Assembly: GCF_901875555.1 (NCBI RefSeq)
Contig: NZ_CABFMD010000033.1
Coordinates: 1 to 64,000, forward strand
Direction: 5' to 3'
From: Streptococcus parasanguinis
GTDB taxonomy: Bacteria > Bacillota > Bacilli > Lactobacillales > Streptococcaceae
DNA length: 64,000 bases
Below the pieces are notes generated by a model. The model was not told the DNA's origin. It ran no database searches and worked only from the letters and a program-made list of their open reading frames with translations. Numbering within the stretch: the stretch's first letter is position 1; every line of letters begins with the position of its first letter. The translations under genes were made by a program, and so were the position numbers. Positions 1 through 9,547 of this stretch are shown here, one piece after another.

Positions 1-6
1 AGGTCT

Positions 7-62
7 TTGTCGCTCTCTCGCGACAACTATATTAGTATATCATGTCCTACACTAACTGTCAA
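7..62 (-). promoter_or_regulatory. rRNA-type promoter and leader hairpin
   Basis: Read leftward, a consensus -35 TTGACA (57-62) and -10 TATACT (34-39) lie 17 bases apart, with an A/T-rich tract at 63-100 that could serve as an UP element. The transcript would begin near 27 and open with a perfect hairpin, TTGTCGC/GCGACAA (7-26). This strength and leader are typical of streptococcal rRNA operons. I infer that a leftward rRNA operon begins just outside the window. Confidence 0.7.
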
Positions 63-112
63 CACTTTTTTAAAAAAAATTTTGTTTTTTTGAAAGTTTT
101 TTTGAAGTTATG

Positions 113-139
113 AAAAAAAGCCTGTAATAAAAGGCTTTT
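113..139 (-). terminator. Terminator after the glutamate-cysteine ligase-like gene
   Basis: AAAAGCCT (116-123) pairs with AGGCTTTT (132-139), and the leftward transcript continues into a T-rich run. The stem touches the stop codon of the upstream gene, as intrinsic terminators of compact genes often do. Confidence 0.7.
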
Positions 140-1414
140 CTAACCGTTCAGTTTTTTGTTGATGATGAGAAATTTTTCTTCTCCGTAGCCTCTTTTGATT
201 AAACCTGCTCTAGCTATGTCTATCAGATCTTTTGAAAAGGATTGGATGGTTTCTTCTTCTTTATTGCTTAGAATTTTTTTTGAATATTTCTTTCTAAGTT
301 TTCTATAGTCTTCTTCTTCATTTTTAAAAAATGAACAATCTTCTAAATAGTTTTCCAGTTTTTCTAACTCTACAAATAAGCCTAGCTCAAAAGCTATCGG
401 GGCAAAGGTTGTTTCTAATGGTTGTGTACAAACACTTCTAAATTCCACAGTACCACGAGCAGTTAGATCCTGAAATTGGTAACTTCGATGTTGTTTTAGA
501 TCTTCTTTTACAGGATTAATGATTTTCTCATTTCCATCAGCCGTATAGGCTGTAATATCTTTTTGATCTAGATAGTCCTCCACTCGAATTGGTTTAAAAT
601 AATACGATTTCCCCTCTCTAGTTGCCGTAAAAATAGCCGTTCTAGCGAGATTATTGAAAAACTCTTCTTCGTTTTGGTAGTCCTTAGGATAAATCCCTAC
701 ATTTTCCTTATAATAGCCATGTAAGGATTCTTCCCAGAAAATATCTCTGGCAATGTTTGTATCCCAAGCCTCTGCTGAAAATTCTGAGTTAGAAAACAAA
801 TATGCTTTTGCCGCTTCAATTTTATTAAATGCATTGATGATCCGAATATAGTTATCACGCCTTACATCCAATTGAACCTGGTTTCCACATATAAATGCTC
901 CGTACGAAGGATAGGGGTGTGTTTTCATTCCTGTACCATTCATGGCAAGGAAAGCCATTAACATCTTGTATCGTTCGATTTTTACTGGACTATTATCATT
1001 TTCTTGCCACTGAGGATGGATCCCATGCCCTTGAATTTCGTGGTGACCTTCTTGTAAAATCGGTTGAATGATCTTTAAATAGGCTTCAAAGCGTTCTGCC
1101 ACCTCATCTATAGAATGAGCCTTTTCAAATGCAAATTCAATTGTATTGTAACTTAACTCGAATAGAATACGATCCTTGGAAGAGCAGTGAACCAATTGAA
1201 TTGGATTTTGATCGTCATCTATTTTTTCGACTTCAAAATCTGATAAGTTTGCTAAGGTTCGAAATAGATTTTTCGTAACTTCTATATTGGTTTTATTTCC
1301 ATTTATTTCTACAATCGGAAACTCTAATTCGACTCCGACAAAGAGCTCAGAATCGTCTTTCATATTACTGAGGTACTTCTCTTTTAGTAATTTAATTGCT
1401 TGTTGTTTTGTCAT
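140..1414 (-). CDS. Glutamate-cysteine ligase family protein (GCS2-like)
   Basis: A 424-residue cytoplasmic protein of the carboxylate-amine ligase (GCS2-like) family, whose members join glutamate to cysteine or another amine using ATP. The N-terminal GVELEFP (about 27-33) and the RGTVEFRS segment near residue 325 are typical of the nucleotide and glutamate-binding face of the fold. No glutathione synthetase partner is adjacent, so the product could be gamma-glutamylcysteine or another gamma-glutamyl compound. It stands alone between the rRNA-type promoter and rplQ, with its own extended -10 and its own terminator. The family is secure; the exact substrate is not. Confidence 0.7.
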   Translation of the reverse strand: MTKQQAIKLLKEKYLSNMKDDSELFVGVELEFPIVEINGNKTNIEVTKNLFRTLANLSDFEVEKIDDDQNPIQLVHCSSKDRILFELSYNTIEFAFEKAHSIDEVAERFEAYLKIIQPILQEGHHEIQGHGIHPQWQENDNSPVKIERYKMLMAFLAMNGTGMKTHPYPSYGAFICGNQVQLDVRRDNYIRIINAFNKIEAAKAYLFSNSEFSAEAWDTNIARDIFWEESLHGYYKENVGIYPKDYQNEEEFFNNLARTAIFTATREGKSYYFKPIRVEDYLDQKDITAYTADGNEKIINPVKEDLKQHRSYQFQDLTARGTVEFRSVCTQPLETTFAPIAFELGLFVELEKLENYLEDCSFFKNEEEDYRKLRKKYSKKILSNKEEETIQSFSKDLIDIARAGLIKRGYGEEKFLIINKKLNG

Positions 1415-1449
1415 TGAACCTTTTTTCTTCTATTAGAGATATGGGTTCC

Positions 1450-1458
1450 ATTATATCA
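1450..1458 (-). promoter_or_regulatory. Extended -10 for the ligase-like gene
   Basis: The leftward strand reads TGATATAAT (TGn plus TATAAT at 1450-1455), about 35 bases before the start codon, with an AAGG Shine-Dalgarno nearer the gene. No good -35 is visible. Confidence 0.5.
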
Positions 1459-1497
1459 TTTTTTGCTATTCTCGACTACTCATGAAAAGCAAGACAA

Positions 1498-1548
1498 AAC
1501 GCCTGCTTACGAAATTGTTTTAAGTTAAAGCAATTTCGTAAACAAGCG
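1498..1548 (-). terminator. Terminator of the ribosomal protein operon
   Basis: An 18-base stem (about 1501-1518 pairing with 1532-1548, two mismatches) followed leftward by GTTTTGTCTTGC. It is the first strong hairpin with a T-rich tail after rplQ, so it probably ends the alpha operon. Confidence 0.6.
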
Positions 1549-1669
1549 TCTACCATTCATTCAATATGATGAGTGTTCCCGCTGGGGAAAATCCCCCAGC
1601 GGTAGACCAGAGCTAGACTAAGAATAACAGTGTATTCCATCATCATAACACTCAACAAAATTGATGATA
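1549..1669 (-). other. Structured rplQ 3' untranslated region
   Basis: No gene is seen. The leftward RNA would contain a perfect GC-rich hairpin (CCGCTGGGG, 1579-1587, with its complement at 1593-1602) enclosed by GTCTACC/GGTAGAC. The last codons of rplQ spell TGGTATAAT, an extended -10 that could start a separate short RNA ending at the terminator at 1498-1548. Confidence 0.4.
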
Positions 1670-2056
1670 TTATACCAATTCGATGATAGCCATTGGCGCA
1701 GCATCACCACGACGTGGTTCAGTTTTAAGGATACGAGTATATCCACCATTGCGCTCAGCATAACGAGGTGCTAATTCAGAGAACAATTTTTGAAGTGCAG
1801 TTGTTTCTGAGTATTTACCTGTTTCTTCATCAAAGTTTTGTGATGCAACTTCGTTACGTACGAATGCAGCAGCTTGACGACGTGCATGCAAATCACCACG
1901 TTTACCCAAAGTAATCATTTTTTCAACTGATTTACGGATTTCTTTCGCACGTGCTTCAGTTGTTACAATTGCTTCATTGATGATAAGATCTGTAGTCAAA
2001 TCGCGAAGCATCGCTTTACGTTGTGAGCTAGTGCGTCCTAGTTTACGGTAAGCCAT
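1670..2056 (-). CDS. rplQ: 50S ribosomal protein L17
   Basis: 128 residues, full length for the family. L17 lies near the exit side of the large subunit and binds 23S rRNA. The N-terminus [16 protein letters not shown] is the family signature. It is the last gene of the alpha operon, 11 bases after rpoA, in the usual order. The start is supported by GAGGAGG just upstream (about 2057-2064). Confidence 0.98.
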   Translation of the reverse strand: MAYRKLGRTSSQRKAMLRDLTTDLIINEAIVTTEARAKEIRKSVEKMITLGKRGDLHARRQAAAFVRNEVASQNFDEETGKYSETTALQKLFSELAPRYAERNGGYTRILKTEPRRGDAAPMAIIELV

Positions 2057-2067
2057 GTATTCCTCCT

Positions 2068-3006
2068 CTATTTATCGTTTTTCAACCCAAGGCCTAAGTC
2101 GGCAAGTTTGATTTTAACTTCTTCAAGACTCTTACGTCCCAAGTTACGAACTTTCATCATTTCTGCTTCTGATTTTTCAGTTAAATCATAAACAGTATTA
2201 ATGCCAGCGCGTTTCAAACAGTTATACGAACGAACTGAAAGATCTAATTCTTCGATCGTACGTTCTAAAATGCGATCATCAGAAGTTGTATCCACTTCTT
2301 TCATAACATCTGTTGCAATAGCAATTTCAGTTAAGTTTGTGAATAGATTTAGGTGTTCTGTCAAAATACGAGCAGACAAACCTAAGGCATCTTCTGGAAT
2401 GATTGTCCCATTTGTCAAAATTTCAAGGGTTAGCTTGTCAAAGCCATCGTTGCTACCAACGCGTGCTGGTTCAACTTGGTAATTGACTTTAGTCACTGGC
2501 GTATAGATTGAATCTACAGCAAGTGTTCCCACTGGTGCATCATCTTTTTTGTTTTGATCAGCTGGAACATAGCCACGTCCACTGTTTACAGTAAGCGTTG
2601 CTTTCAAAGATGCTCCTTCTCCGATTGTAAATAGATAATGATCAGGGTTTACAATTTCGATGTCACTATCAGTAAGAATATCCCCAGCAGTTACTTCTGC
2701 AGGTCCTTCTACATCAAGTTCAATAATCTTTTCGTCTTGGACGTAAGATTTAACGGCAATTCCTTTAACGTTAAGAATAATTTGCATAACGTCTTCACGG
2801 ACTCCTGGAACGGTATCAAATTCGTGGAGTACACCTTCAATGTTGATTGAAGTAACAGCTGCACCTGGAAGTGAAGCCAGAAGTACACGACGAAGTGAGT
2901 TTCCAAGTGTTGTACCATAGCCACGTTCAAGTGGTTCTACGACAAACACGCCATAATCTTTATTTTCATCAATTTTTGTTATATTTGGTTTTTCAAACTC
3001 AATCAT
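2068..3006 (-). CDS. rpoA: DNA-directed RNA polymerase subunit alpha
   Basis: 312 residues, the normal Firmicutes length. The N-terminal domain (about 1-230) dimerises and nucleates core RNA polymerase assembly. The C-terminal domain (about 245-312) carries the helix-hairpin-helix segment around [11 protein letters not shown] that contacts UP elements and activators. It sits between rpsK and rplQ in the conserved alpha operon order, so its synthesis is coupled to ribosomal proteins. Confidence 0.99.
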   Translation of the reverse strand: MIEFEKPNITKIDENKDYGVFVVEPLERGYGTTLGNSLRRVLLASLPGAAVTSINIEGVLHEFDTVPGVREDVMQIILNVKGIAVKSYVQDEKIIELDVEGPAEVTAGDILTDSDIEIVNPDHYLFTIGEGASLKATLTVNSGRGYVPADQNKKDDAPVGTLAVDSIYTPVTKVNYQVEPARVGSNDGFDKLTLEILTNGTIIPEDALGLSARILTEHLNLFTNLTEIAIATDVMKEVDTTSDDRILERTIEELDLSVRSYNCLKRAGINTVYDLTEKSEAEMMKVRNLGRKSLEEVKIKLADLGLGLKNDK

Positions 3007-3051
3007 TTGCTATACTCCCTCTTAAACGAAAAGCTGTGTAATTGTTGATGA

Positions 3052-3435
3052 TTATACACGGCGACGTTTTGGAGGACGAGCACCATTGTGTGGTACAGGA
3101 GTTACATCGCGGATTGCGGTTACTTCAAGACCAGCAGCAGCAAGTGCACGAATAGCAGACTCACGACCTGAACCAGGACCTTTAACAGTTACTTCAACAG
3201 ATTTAAGTCCGTGTTCTTGAGCAGCTTTTGCAGCAGCTTCTGATGCCATTTGAGCAGCAAATGGTGTAGATTTACGAGAACCTTTAAACCCAAGTGCACC
3301 TGCAGATGACCAAGCGATTGCGTTACCATGCACATCAGTAATCATAACAATTGTGTTGTTAAATGTAGCGTGAATATGAGCAATACCAGATTCGATATTC
3401 TTTTTCACACGACGTTTACGTGTTGGTTTAGCCAA
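3052..3435 (-). CDS. rpsK: 30S ribosomal protein S11
   Basis: 127 residues. S11 forms part of the platform and helps shape the mRNA exit channel. The basic C-terminus [13 protein letters not shown] and the internal [13 protein letters not shown] stretch are diagnostic. It lies between rpsM and rpoA with short spacers, preceded by AAGGAGG. Confidence 0.98.
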   Translation of the reverse strand: MAKPTRKRRVKKNIESGIAHIHATFNNTIVMITDVHGNAIAWSSAGALGFKGSRKSTPFAAQMASEAAAKAAQEHGLKSVEVTVKGPGSGRESAIRALAAAGLEVTAIRDVTPVPHNGARPPKRRRV

Positions 3436-3458
3436 GATTTTTACCTCCTTATTTTATT

Positions 3459-3824
3459 TTATTTTTTCTTACCTGCAATCGCAACAGCTTTACCTTTACG
3501 AGTGCGAGCATTGTTTTTAGTGTTTTGTCCACGAACTGGAAGTCCACGACGGTGACGGATACCACGGTATGAACCGATTTCCATCAAGCGTTTGATGTTC
3601 AAGTTTACTTCACGACGAAGGTCACCTTCAACTTTGATTGCGTCAACTTCACGACGGATAGCATCTTCTTGATCTGGTGTAAGATCGCGAACACGAATAT
3701 CTTCAGAAATGCCTGCAGCAGCAAGGATTTTCTTAGATGTTGGAAGTCCGATACCGTACACATAAGTCAATGAAATTACTACACGTTTGTCATTTGGAAT
3801 GTCAACTCCAGCAATACGAGCCAT
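3459..3824 (-). CDS. rpsM: 30S ribosomal protein S13
   Basis: 121 residues. S13 sits in the 30S head and contacts the P-site tRNA and the 50S bridge. The N-terminus [20 protein letters not shown] and the lysine/arginine-rich tail are typical. It follows rpmJ and precedes rpsK in canonical order. Confidence 0.98.
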   Translation of the reverse strand: MARIAGVDIPNDKRVVISLTYVYGIGLPTSKKILAAAGISEDIRVRDLTPDQEDAIRREVDAIKVEGDLRREVNLNIKRLMEIGSYRGIRHRRGLPVRGQNTKNNARTRKGKAVAIAGKKK

Positions 3825-3841
3825 GTTTTCTCCTTTCTATC

Positions 3842-3958
3842 TTATCCTTGACGTTGTTTGTGTTTTGGATTTGCTGGGCAAATTACCATAACACGACCAT
3901 TACGACGAATTACTTTACAGTATTCGCAAATTGGTTTGACCGATGGTCTTACTTTCAT
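3842..3958 (-). CDS. rpmJ: 50S ribosomal protein L36
   Basis: A 38-residue protein found by translating the gap between infA and rpsM. It begins [14 protein letters not shown] and ends KHKQRQG. Cys11, Cys14, Cys27 and His33 form the zinc site of the zinc-containing L36 type. A good Shine-Dalgarno (GGAGGG, about 3964-3969) precedes it. There is no sign here of a second, zinc-free paralogue. Confidence 0.97.
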
Positions 3959-3981
3959 TTTTATCCCTCCAAGTTTTTCGA

Positions 3982-4200
3982 TTATTTAAAGCGGTATGTG
4001 ATACGTCCACGTGTCAAATCGTACGGACTCATCTCCACTGTAACACGATCTCCCGCTAAAATACGAATATAGTTTTTACGAATTTTACCAGAAACTGTTG
4101 CTAAAATCTGATGTCCATTTTCAAGTTCAACCGTAAACATAGCATTCGGCATTGTATCGACTACTTTGCCTTCTACTTCAATCACATCGTCTTTTGCCAC
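3982..4200 (-). CDS. infA: Translation initiation factor IF-1
   Basis: A 72-residue OB-fold protein that binds the 30S A site during initiation. I place the start at the GTG codon (4198-4200), giving [12 protein letters not shown], because GGAGGT lies 8-10 bases upstream and family members have 72 residues. The longer reading frame from 4242 would add 14 residues not found in IF-1. It is followed by rpmJ, as in other Firmicutes. Confidence 0.95.
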
Positions 4201-4252
4201 GCAAAAGTACCTCCATAAATTTCGATTCATTCCTCTGAGCACAGAGGTAACA

Positions 4253-4281
4253 ATTATAAGTCAGACTAACTAATTGTAACA
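4253..4281 (-). promoter_or_regulatory. Possible promoter upstream of infA
   Basis: Leftward TATAAT (4253-4258) lies 17 bases from a weak -35, TGTTAC (4276-4281). A short hairpin CCTCTG/CAGAGG (4232-4247) would fall in the 5' leader. It could give infA, rpmJ, rpsM, rpsK, rpoA and rplQ a second start inside the long operon. Confidence 0.4.
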
Positions 4282-4316
4282 CTTGTTGTCAAATATTGCA
4301 AGTGACTAAAACGTTT

Positions 4317-4955
4317 TTATTTCAAATTCTCTAAGACTTTTTGGATATCTTTGAAGACGTCGTTGATGTCTTGATTTCCTTCAATATCATGTACCAATCC
4401 TTTTCCACGATAATGAGCAAGAATCGGCTCACCTTGAGCAATATTCACATCCAAGCGGCGTTTCACGGTTTCTGGTTTGTCATCTTCACGTTGGTAATAG
4501 TCTTCTTCCTTGTAGTCAGCTGGTGGGTTGAATACTTTATGGTAAGTTTCACCTGTTTCGCGGTGAATAATACGACCACTCAAGCGTTCAAGAAGGCAAG
4601 ATGGATCCACTTCGATATTGATTACTCCCTCAAGCTCCAAACCAAGATCAACCAAGATTTGATCCAAAGCATGAGCTTGTTCGATCGTGCGAGGAAAACC
4701 ATCCAAAAGGAATCCTTTTTCCTTAATATCGTCTTGAGCCAAACGTTCTTTTACAATCCCGTTTGTCACATCATCTGGCACCAATTCACCTTTGTCGATG
4801 AATGATTTTGCCAATACACCCATTTCAGTTTGGTTAGCCATTGCTGCGCGGAACATATCGCCGGTAGAGATATGCGCTACGTGAAACTCTTCAACGATTT
4901 TAGCCGCTTGAGTTCCTTTACCTGCTCCAGGCAACCCCATAATTAAAAGATTCAT
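4317..4955 (-). CDS. adk: Adenylate kinase
   Basis: 212 residues. It interconverts ATP + AMP and 2 ADP in the cytosol. The P-loop [10 protein letters not shown] is at residues 7-16, DGFPRT near residue 85, and the LID region [13 protein letters not shown] near 127-139 lacks the four zinc cysteines of some Gram-positive enzymes. It lies between secY and infA, the standard place. A Shine-Dalgarno AAGGAGG sits directly after a long hairpin at 4970-5025. Confidence 0.98.
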   Translation of the reverse strand: MNLLIMGLPGAGKGTQAAKIVEEFHVAHISTGDMFRAAMANQTEMGVLAKSFIDKGELVPDDVTNGIVKERLAQDDIKEKGFLLDGFPRTIEQAHALDQILVDLGLELEGVINIEVDPSCLLERLSGRIIHRETGETYHKVFNPPADYKEEDYYQREDDKPETVKRRLDVNIAQGEPILAHYRGKGLVHDIEGNQDINDVFKDIQKVLENLK

Positions 4956-4969
4956 GATGAATCCTCCTT

Positions 4970-5048
4970 ATTTTGTTTTTAAATGGAAGCAGGAGCGAAT
5001 TCCTATTTCCATTTAAAAACAAAATAGAAGGCTGACAAAGTCAACCTT
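4970..5048 (-). other. Tandem hairpins between secY and adk
   Basis: Two adjacent stems. Nearest secY, AAGGCTGAC (5028-5036) pairs with GTCAACCTT (5040-5048, with a wobble) and is followed leftward by a T-rich tract, like an intrinsic terminator. That tract is also the 5' arm of a perfect 19-base inverted repeat (4970-4988 with 5007-5025), whose 3' end abuts the adk Shine-Dalgarno. Confidence 0.6.
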
Positions 5049-5051
5049 ATT

Positions 5052-6362
5052 CTATTCTGTTGTTGTGTCCATAAATCCGACATACTTACGTTTTAATAAG
5101 TAGCCTTCTAGTTGTTTCATTCCCTCAATACCTGTCGAAATAATGATTAACAAACTAGTTCCTCCAAGAGCAACTGCATCTGTCAAACCAAATAAATCTC
5201 GGGCTAATATTGGAATGATGGTAATAAAGCCGAGGAATACTGATCCGACGCTTGCCAAACGACGTAGCAAACGAGACATAAACTCTTCTGTCCCCTTACC
5301 AGGACGAACGCCTGGGATATAGGCACCACTCTTTTGAAGGTTTTCTGCCGTTTTTTCAGGATTGATCTGAACAAACGTGTAGAAGAAGGTGAAGAGAATG
5401 ATCAATAAGGCATACATGGCCACACCAGTTGGTGTGTTTGTAGCCAACATGGCTTGAGCTGTTTTCACCCATCCTGCATTATAACCCATAGCGCTAATCA
5501 CTTGGAAAATTGCAGCAGGTGCTGCTGTAATCGAACTAGCGAAGATGACAGGAATCACTCCTGCCGGGTTCACTTTCAAAGGAAGGTAAGAACTTGATGG
5601 AGCTCCTTGCGCAATCTTTGTATATTGGACTGGAATCTTGTATTCTGCTTGCTCTACAAAGGTTGTAAAGTAAACAATAATCAAGACAGCAAGGATTAAT
5701 ACCCCAACAAAAATGAGGGAATTAGTCATTTGACCAGAACGAACGTTCACAAATGCATTTTCATAGATTTCTTTAATCATCTCAGGAATTGATGACACAA
5801 TCCCCGCAAAGATAATCATTGAAACACCATTTCCGTACCCTTTATCTGTGATTTGTTCTCCAAGCCAAGTCACAATCATGGAACCGGTTGTCAGAATCGC
5901 ACCGATTAACAAATAGGTCTTAGTATTTGGAGTTGCGACTAATTTCGCCTGAGACAAAGTGTGGAAGGTAGCTGTAATCCCAATGGATTGAACAAATGCT
6001 AGAACCAAAGAAATATAGCGTGTTGCTTGGTTGAGCTTTCTACGACCAACTTCCCCTTGTTTGCCCCATTCAACAAACTTAGGTAACAGATCCATTTGCA
6101 AAAGTTGCACGACGATCGAAGCTGTGATGTATGGGCTAACCCCTAATGCGAAAACCGAGAAGTTCCTCATGGCATTCCCAGAAACCAAACTGAGCATGTT
6201 CAAGAAGGACACATCTTGAAGGTTGTTCAGAATCTTCGCATTTACACCAGGCACTGTAATCGTGGTTCCAATGCGGAAAACAAGAATGATGAAGATAGTA
6301 AATAAAATCTTCGACCGAACTTGTTTCACCTTAAATGCATCTTTTAATAATTTAAAAAACAT
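5052..6362 (-). CDS. secY: Preprotein translocase subunit SecY
   Basis: 436 residues, polytopic, with about ten membrane helices. It forms the protein-conducting channel with SecE and SecG and takes substrates from SecA or the ribosome. Family hallmarks include GYGNGVSMIIFAGI near residue 175 and the C-terminal GTSLLIIISTGIEGMKQ. It follows rplO by 12 bases. This is the housekeeping SecY; no accessory SecY2 is in the window. Confidence 0.98.
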   Translation of the reverse strand: MFFKLLKDAFKVKQVRSKILFTIFIILVFRIGTTITVPGVNAKILNNLQDVSFLNMLSLVSGNAMRNFSVFALGVSPYITASIVVQLLQMDLLPKFVEWGKQGEVGRRKLNQATRYISLVLAFVQSIGITATFHTLSQAKLVATPNTKTYLLIGAILTTGSMIVTWLGEQITDKGYGNGVSMIIFAGIVSSIPEMIKEIYENAFVNVRSGQMTNSLIFVGVLILAVLIIVYFTTFVEQAEYKIPVQYTKIAQGAPSSSYLPLKVNPAGVIPVIFASSITAAPAAIFQVISAMGYNAGWVKTAQAMLATNTPTGVAMYALLIILFTFFYTFVQINPEKTAENLQKSGAYIPGVRPGKGTEEFMSRLLRRLASVGSVFLGFITIIPILARDLFGLTDAVALGGTSLLIIISTGIEGMKQLEGYLLKRKYVGFMDTTTE

Positions 6363-6374
6363 AGGTCACCTCAC

Positions 6375-6815
6375 TTAGATGACTTCAACTGAACCACCTT
6401 TAGCAGTGATAGCTTCTTCAGCTGATTTAGAGAATTTAGCCGCTTTAACAGTCAACTTCTTAGTCAATTCTCCGTTACCAAGAATTTTGATACCTGATTT
6501 TTCAGCTTTTACAATTCCTGATTCTACAAGTACTACTGGAGTTACTTCAGCACCATCTTCAAAGGCGTTCAATTGATCAAGGTTCACAATAGCATATTCT
6601 TTAGCGTTGATATTTGTAAATCCACGTTTTGGAAGACGACGGAACAATGGAGTTTGTCCACCTTCAAAACCAAGGCGTACACCGCCACCGCTACGAGCTT
6701 TTTGACCTTTTTGACCACGGCCAGAAGTTTTACCGTTACCAGATGAAGTACCACGACCAACACGGTTGCGGACTTTACGTGAACCTGTAGCAGGTTGTAA
6801 TTCATGAAGTTTCAT
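6375..6815 (-). CDS. rplO: 50S ribosomal protein L15
   Basis: 146 residues. The glycine/arginine-rich N-terminal extension ([20 protein letters not shown], about 20-39) threads into 23S rRNA. It lies between rpmD and secY in the spc operon, but is separated from rpmD by an unusually long 146-base spacer with a hairpin. Confidence 0.97.
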   Translation of the reverse strand: MKLHELQPATGSRKVRNRVGRGTSSGNGKTSGRGQKGQKARSGGGVRLGFEGGQTPLFRRLPKRGFTNINAKEYAIVNLDQLNAFEDGAEVTPVVLVESGIVKAEKSGIKILGNGELTKKLTVKAAKFSKSAEEAITAKGGSVEVI

Positions 6816-6903
6816 TATTTATTTTCTCCTCTTTTGTAAATTGCTAACGCATGTAATCAGGAAAAGGTGTCCTAACTACAAACTCGCCTATACTTATATT
6901 TAG

Positions 6904-6938
6904 TTTTAGGGGATGAGAAAATTCTCATACCCCTGAAA
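6904..6938 (-). other. Hairpin in the rplO-rpmD spacer
   Basis: A near-perfect stem (TTTTAGGGG..TGAGAA with TTCTCA..CCCCTGAAAA, one bulged base). It is not followed by a T run, so simple termination is unlikely. RNA processing or mRNA stability within the operon is possible. Confidence 0.5.
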
Positions 6939-6961
6939 ACTTTGTTTCTATTTTAAATAGA

Positions 6962-7144
6962 TTATTTTACTTCTTCAACTGTTACCAAGTGAGATACAGC
7001 AGTGATCATACCACGTACTGCTGGATTATCTTCTTTAATAACAGAGCTGTTCAATTTGCCAAGTCCAAGTGCTACAACAGTTTTACGTTGTGACGGGATG
7101 CGTCCGATTGGAGACTTAGTCAAAGTAATTTTAATTTGAGCCAT
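6962..7144 (-). CDS. rpmD: 50S ribosomal protein L30
   Basis: 60 residues, the bacterial short form. [20 protein letters not shown] is the conserved N-terminus. It lies 14 bases after rpsE, with AGGAGA upstream of the start. Confidence 0.97.
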   Translation of the reverse strand: MAQIKITLTKSPIGRIPSQRKTVVALGLGKLNSSVIKEDNPAVRGMITAVSHLVTVEEVK

Positions 7145-7158
7145 TTGAATCTCCTTTC

Positions 7159-7653
7159 TTAAGCCAAGTCAGAAACTGAAATACCACGAAGGGCAGCAAC
7201 TTCATCAGCGCGTTTCAATTGTGCTAAACCGTTAACAGTTGCACGAACGATGTTGATTGGAGTATTTGATCCAAGTGATTTAGATGTAACATCTGCAATA
7301 CCTGCCAATTCGACAACGGCACGAACTGCTCCACCTGCAGCAACCCCAGCCCCTTCGATAGCTGGTTTCAACAATACACGAGCTCCACCAAATACTGATG
7401 TAACTTCGTGTGGAATTGTTGTTCCAACCATAGGAACTTCGATCAAGTTTTTCTTAGCATCTTCAACAGCCTTACGGATTGCTTCTGGAACTTCTTGAGC
7501 TTTACCAGTACCAAATCCAACACGGCCATTACGGTCACCAACAACTACAAGAGCTGCGAAACGAAGACGACGTCCACCTTTAACAACTTTTGTTACACGG
7601 TTGATGGCAACTACGCGTTCTTCAAGTTCAACTGCATTATCTTTAAATGCCAT
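7159..7653 (-). CDS. rpsE: 30S ribosomal protein S5
   Basis: 164 residues. S5 takes part in mRNA unwinding at the entry channel and in decoding accuracy. The double-stranded-RNA-binding-like N-terminal domain includes [19 protein letters not shown] (about 14-32), where spectinomycin-resistance changes occur in other bacteria; no change is evident here. Between rplR and rpmD. Confidence 0.98.
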   Translation of the reverse strand: MAFKDNAVELEERVVAINRVTKVVKGGRRLRFAALVVVGDRNGRVGFGTGKAQEVPEAIRKAVEDAKKNLIEVPMVGTTIPHEVTSVFGGARVLLKPAIEGAGVAAGGAVRAVVELAGIADVTSKSLGSNTPINIVRATVNGLAQLKRADEVAALRGISVSDLA

Positions 7654-7670
7654 TTTCTAGTGTCCTCCTA

Positions 7671-8027
7671 TTAGAATTTCAATCCGTTTTCACGAGCTGC
7701 ATCAGCCAAAGCTTTAACACGTCCGTGATATAGATATCCACCGCGGTCGAACACCACTTCAGAAATACCTTTAGCAACTGCACGTTCAGCAACAAGTTTG
7801 CCGACAACAACGGCTTGTTCAGTTTTAGTTCCTTTTGAAACTTCTTTGTCAAGAGTTGAAGCGCTTGCGAGCGTTACACCCGCTACGTCATCAATTACTT
7901 GAGCGTAGATGCCTGTATTAGAACGGAATACGTTCAAACGTGGGCGATCAGCAGTTCCAGAGAGTTTTCCGCGAACGCGACGGTGGCGTTTTTGACGGAT
8001 TTTGTTTTTATCTGGTTTCGAAATCAC
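7671..8027 (-). CDS. rplR: 50S ribosomal protein L18
   Basis: 118 residues, a 5S rRNA-binding protein. I choose the GTG at 8025-8027 ([13 protein letters not shown]). The other GTG, at 8034-8036, lies inside the AGAGGTG Shine-Dalgarno and would add three residues not usual for the family. It follows rplF with an 83-base spacer. Confidence 0.94.
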   Translation of the reverse strand: MISKPDKNKIRQKRHRRVRGKLSGTADRPRLNVFRSNTGIYAQVIDDVAGVTLASASTLDKEVSKGTKTEQAVVVGKLVAERAVAKGISEVVFDRGGYLYHGRVKALADAARENGLKF

Positions 8028-8110
8028 AATTTTCACCTCTTAATTTTAAAATCATGTGCTAAGCACTGAGTTGGTAAGATGAAGGTTGGTTGAAAAACAA
8101 CCAAACTACA

Positions 8111-8647
8111 TTATTTACCTGTTTTACCTTCTTTGCGGCGAACGTATTCACCAACATAACGGATCCCTTTACCTTTGTATGGTTCAGGTGAACGAAGGCT
8201 ACGTACATAAGCAGCTGTTTGACCAACTACTTCTTTTGAAATTCCGTGAACAACGATTGTTGTTGGGTTTGGAAGTTCAAAAGTAATTCCTTCTGGAGCT
8301 TCAACTTCGTCTGGATGAGATTTACCAACAGCCAAGACAAGTTTAGATCCTTGAAGTTGTGCACGGTATCCAACCCCGCGCATTTCAAGTTCTTTCTTGA
8401 ATCCTTCAGATACTCCAACAACCATGTTGTGCAAAAGAGCACGAGTTGTTCCATGGATTGTTTTCATTTCTTTTGAATCGTTTGGACGGTGAAGTGTTAC
8501 TTCAGTACCTTCCACACGGATTTCAATATCTTTTGAGAACGTACGAGTAAGTTCTCCTTTAGGTCCTTTTACAGTTACAACGTTGTCATTGTTAGTGAGT
8601 TCAACACCAGCAGGCAACACGATAACTTTATTACCAATACGTGACAT
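8111..8647 (-). CDS. rplF: 50S ribosomal protein L6
   Basis: 178 residues with two similar RNA-binding domains. L6 lies near the factor-binding region. [17 protein letters not shown] and the C-terminal [20 protein letters not shown] are diagnostic. The gap to rpsH (322 bases) is far longer than other spacers in this operon. Confidence 0.98.
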   Translation of the reverse strand: MSRIGNKVIVLPAGVELTNNDNVVTVKGPKGELTRTFSKDIEIRVEGTEVTLHRPNDSKEMKTIHGTTRALLHNMVVGVSEGFKKELEMRGVGYRAQLQGSKLVLAVGKSHPDEVEAPEGITFELPNPTTIVVHGISKEVVGQTAAYVRSLRSPEPYKGKGIRYVGEYVRRKEGKTGK

Positions 8648-8969
8648 GTTTTATATTCTCCTGTTAAATTGTCAGGCCTTTGAAGGCCAGTTTTCACGGG
8701 GAACTAAGATACAGAGGGCGTTATAAAGTCAAAGTGAAAATAGAAAACTTGACGAAGAAACTGGAGTTTCTAGGAAAGTTTATCTTTTTCACACAGACTT
8801 TAGCCCGTGTTCAATTAGTTCATTCATTAAATCAGATACTAAATTCGTTCATCAGCTGAACTGAACACGCTCTAAGAACTGTGCAAAATAGATAAGTTGG
8901 TTTGTTTGTAAACAAACTGCTCCAACTTCCTAATTTTGCTTTGTTCTTTACGAGCTTTGTATCTTGATA
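8648..8969 (-). other. Long non-coding spacer between rpsH and rplF
   Basis: 322 bases with no credible gene. It contains a strong hairpin at 8895-8927 (AGTTGG...CCAACT enclosing GTTTGT/ACAAAC) and further imperfect dyads, for example around GTGTTCA (8808-8870) and the GAAACTCCAGTTTC stretch (8757-8771). The rplF Shine-Dalgarno is at the left end. Confidence 0.5.
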
Positions 8970-9368
8970 TTACCAAACGTAAGCGATAACTTCCCCACCA
9001 ACGTTCTTTTGGCGTGCTTCTTTATCAGTAAGCAAACCTTCAGAGGTTGAAAGGATAGCAATTCCAAGTCCGTTAAGAACTTTTGGAAGATCTTCACGTT
9101 TTTTGTAAACACGCAAACCTGGTTTAGATACACGTTTCAAGTTTGTGATAACTTTTTCACCGTTTTGTCCGTATTTCAAGAATACACGGATGATGCCTTG
9201 TTTGTCATCTTCGATGAATTCAACGTTTTTTACAAAACCTTCGCGTTTAAGGATTTCAGCAATCCCTTTTTTGATGTTTGATGCAGGTACTTCAAGTACT
9301 TCGTGTTTTGCTTGGTTAGCGTTACGAATACGTGTAAGGAAGTCTGCGATTGGGTCAGTCATAACCAT
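8970..9368 (-). CDS. rpsH: 30S ribosomal protein S8
   Basis: 132 residues. S8 is a primary binder of 16S rRNA and, in some bacteria, a repressor of the spc operon. N-terminus [20 protein letters not shown] and C-terminus [11 protein letters not shown] match the family. It is flanked by unusually long structured spacers on both sides. Confidence 0.98.
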   Translation of the reverse strand: MVMTDPIADFLTRIRNANQAKHEVLEVPASNIKKGIAEILKREGFVKNVEFIEDDKQGIIRVFLKYGQNGEKVITNLKRVSKPGLRVYKKREDLPKVLNGLGIAILSTSEGLLTDKEARQKNVGGEVIAYVW

Positions 9369-9547
9369 TATAATTTCTCCTCTTACTAGTAGTTTGCAAG
9401 TTGCACTTGCTAGTTAATGATTGAGCTGGGCTCAGAATATGTTTCTAGGTTTCAATTCCTAAGTGAGTCTAGGCATCTGCTTGCAGGCATAACTTGAGTT
9501 AGGCAAAAGCAGATAACGACGAATCACGACGGAATTGAATGCTAGAA
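9369..9547 (-). other. Non-coding spacer between rpsN and rpsH
   Basis: 179 bases, no gene seen. ATCTGCTT (about 9475-9482) can pair with AAAGCAGAT (about 9504-9512), and a GCAAGTTGCACTTGC dyad lies near 9393-9410. The position just before rpsH would suit feedback control by S8, but I have no direct evidence of an S8-binding fold. Confidence 0.35.

Noticed and set aside
1571..1618. A short rightward frame MSVPAGENPPAVDQS
   Set aside because: No ribosome site; the sequence is a GC-rich hairpin in the rplQ 3' region.
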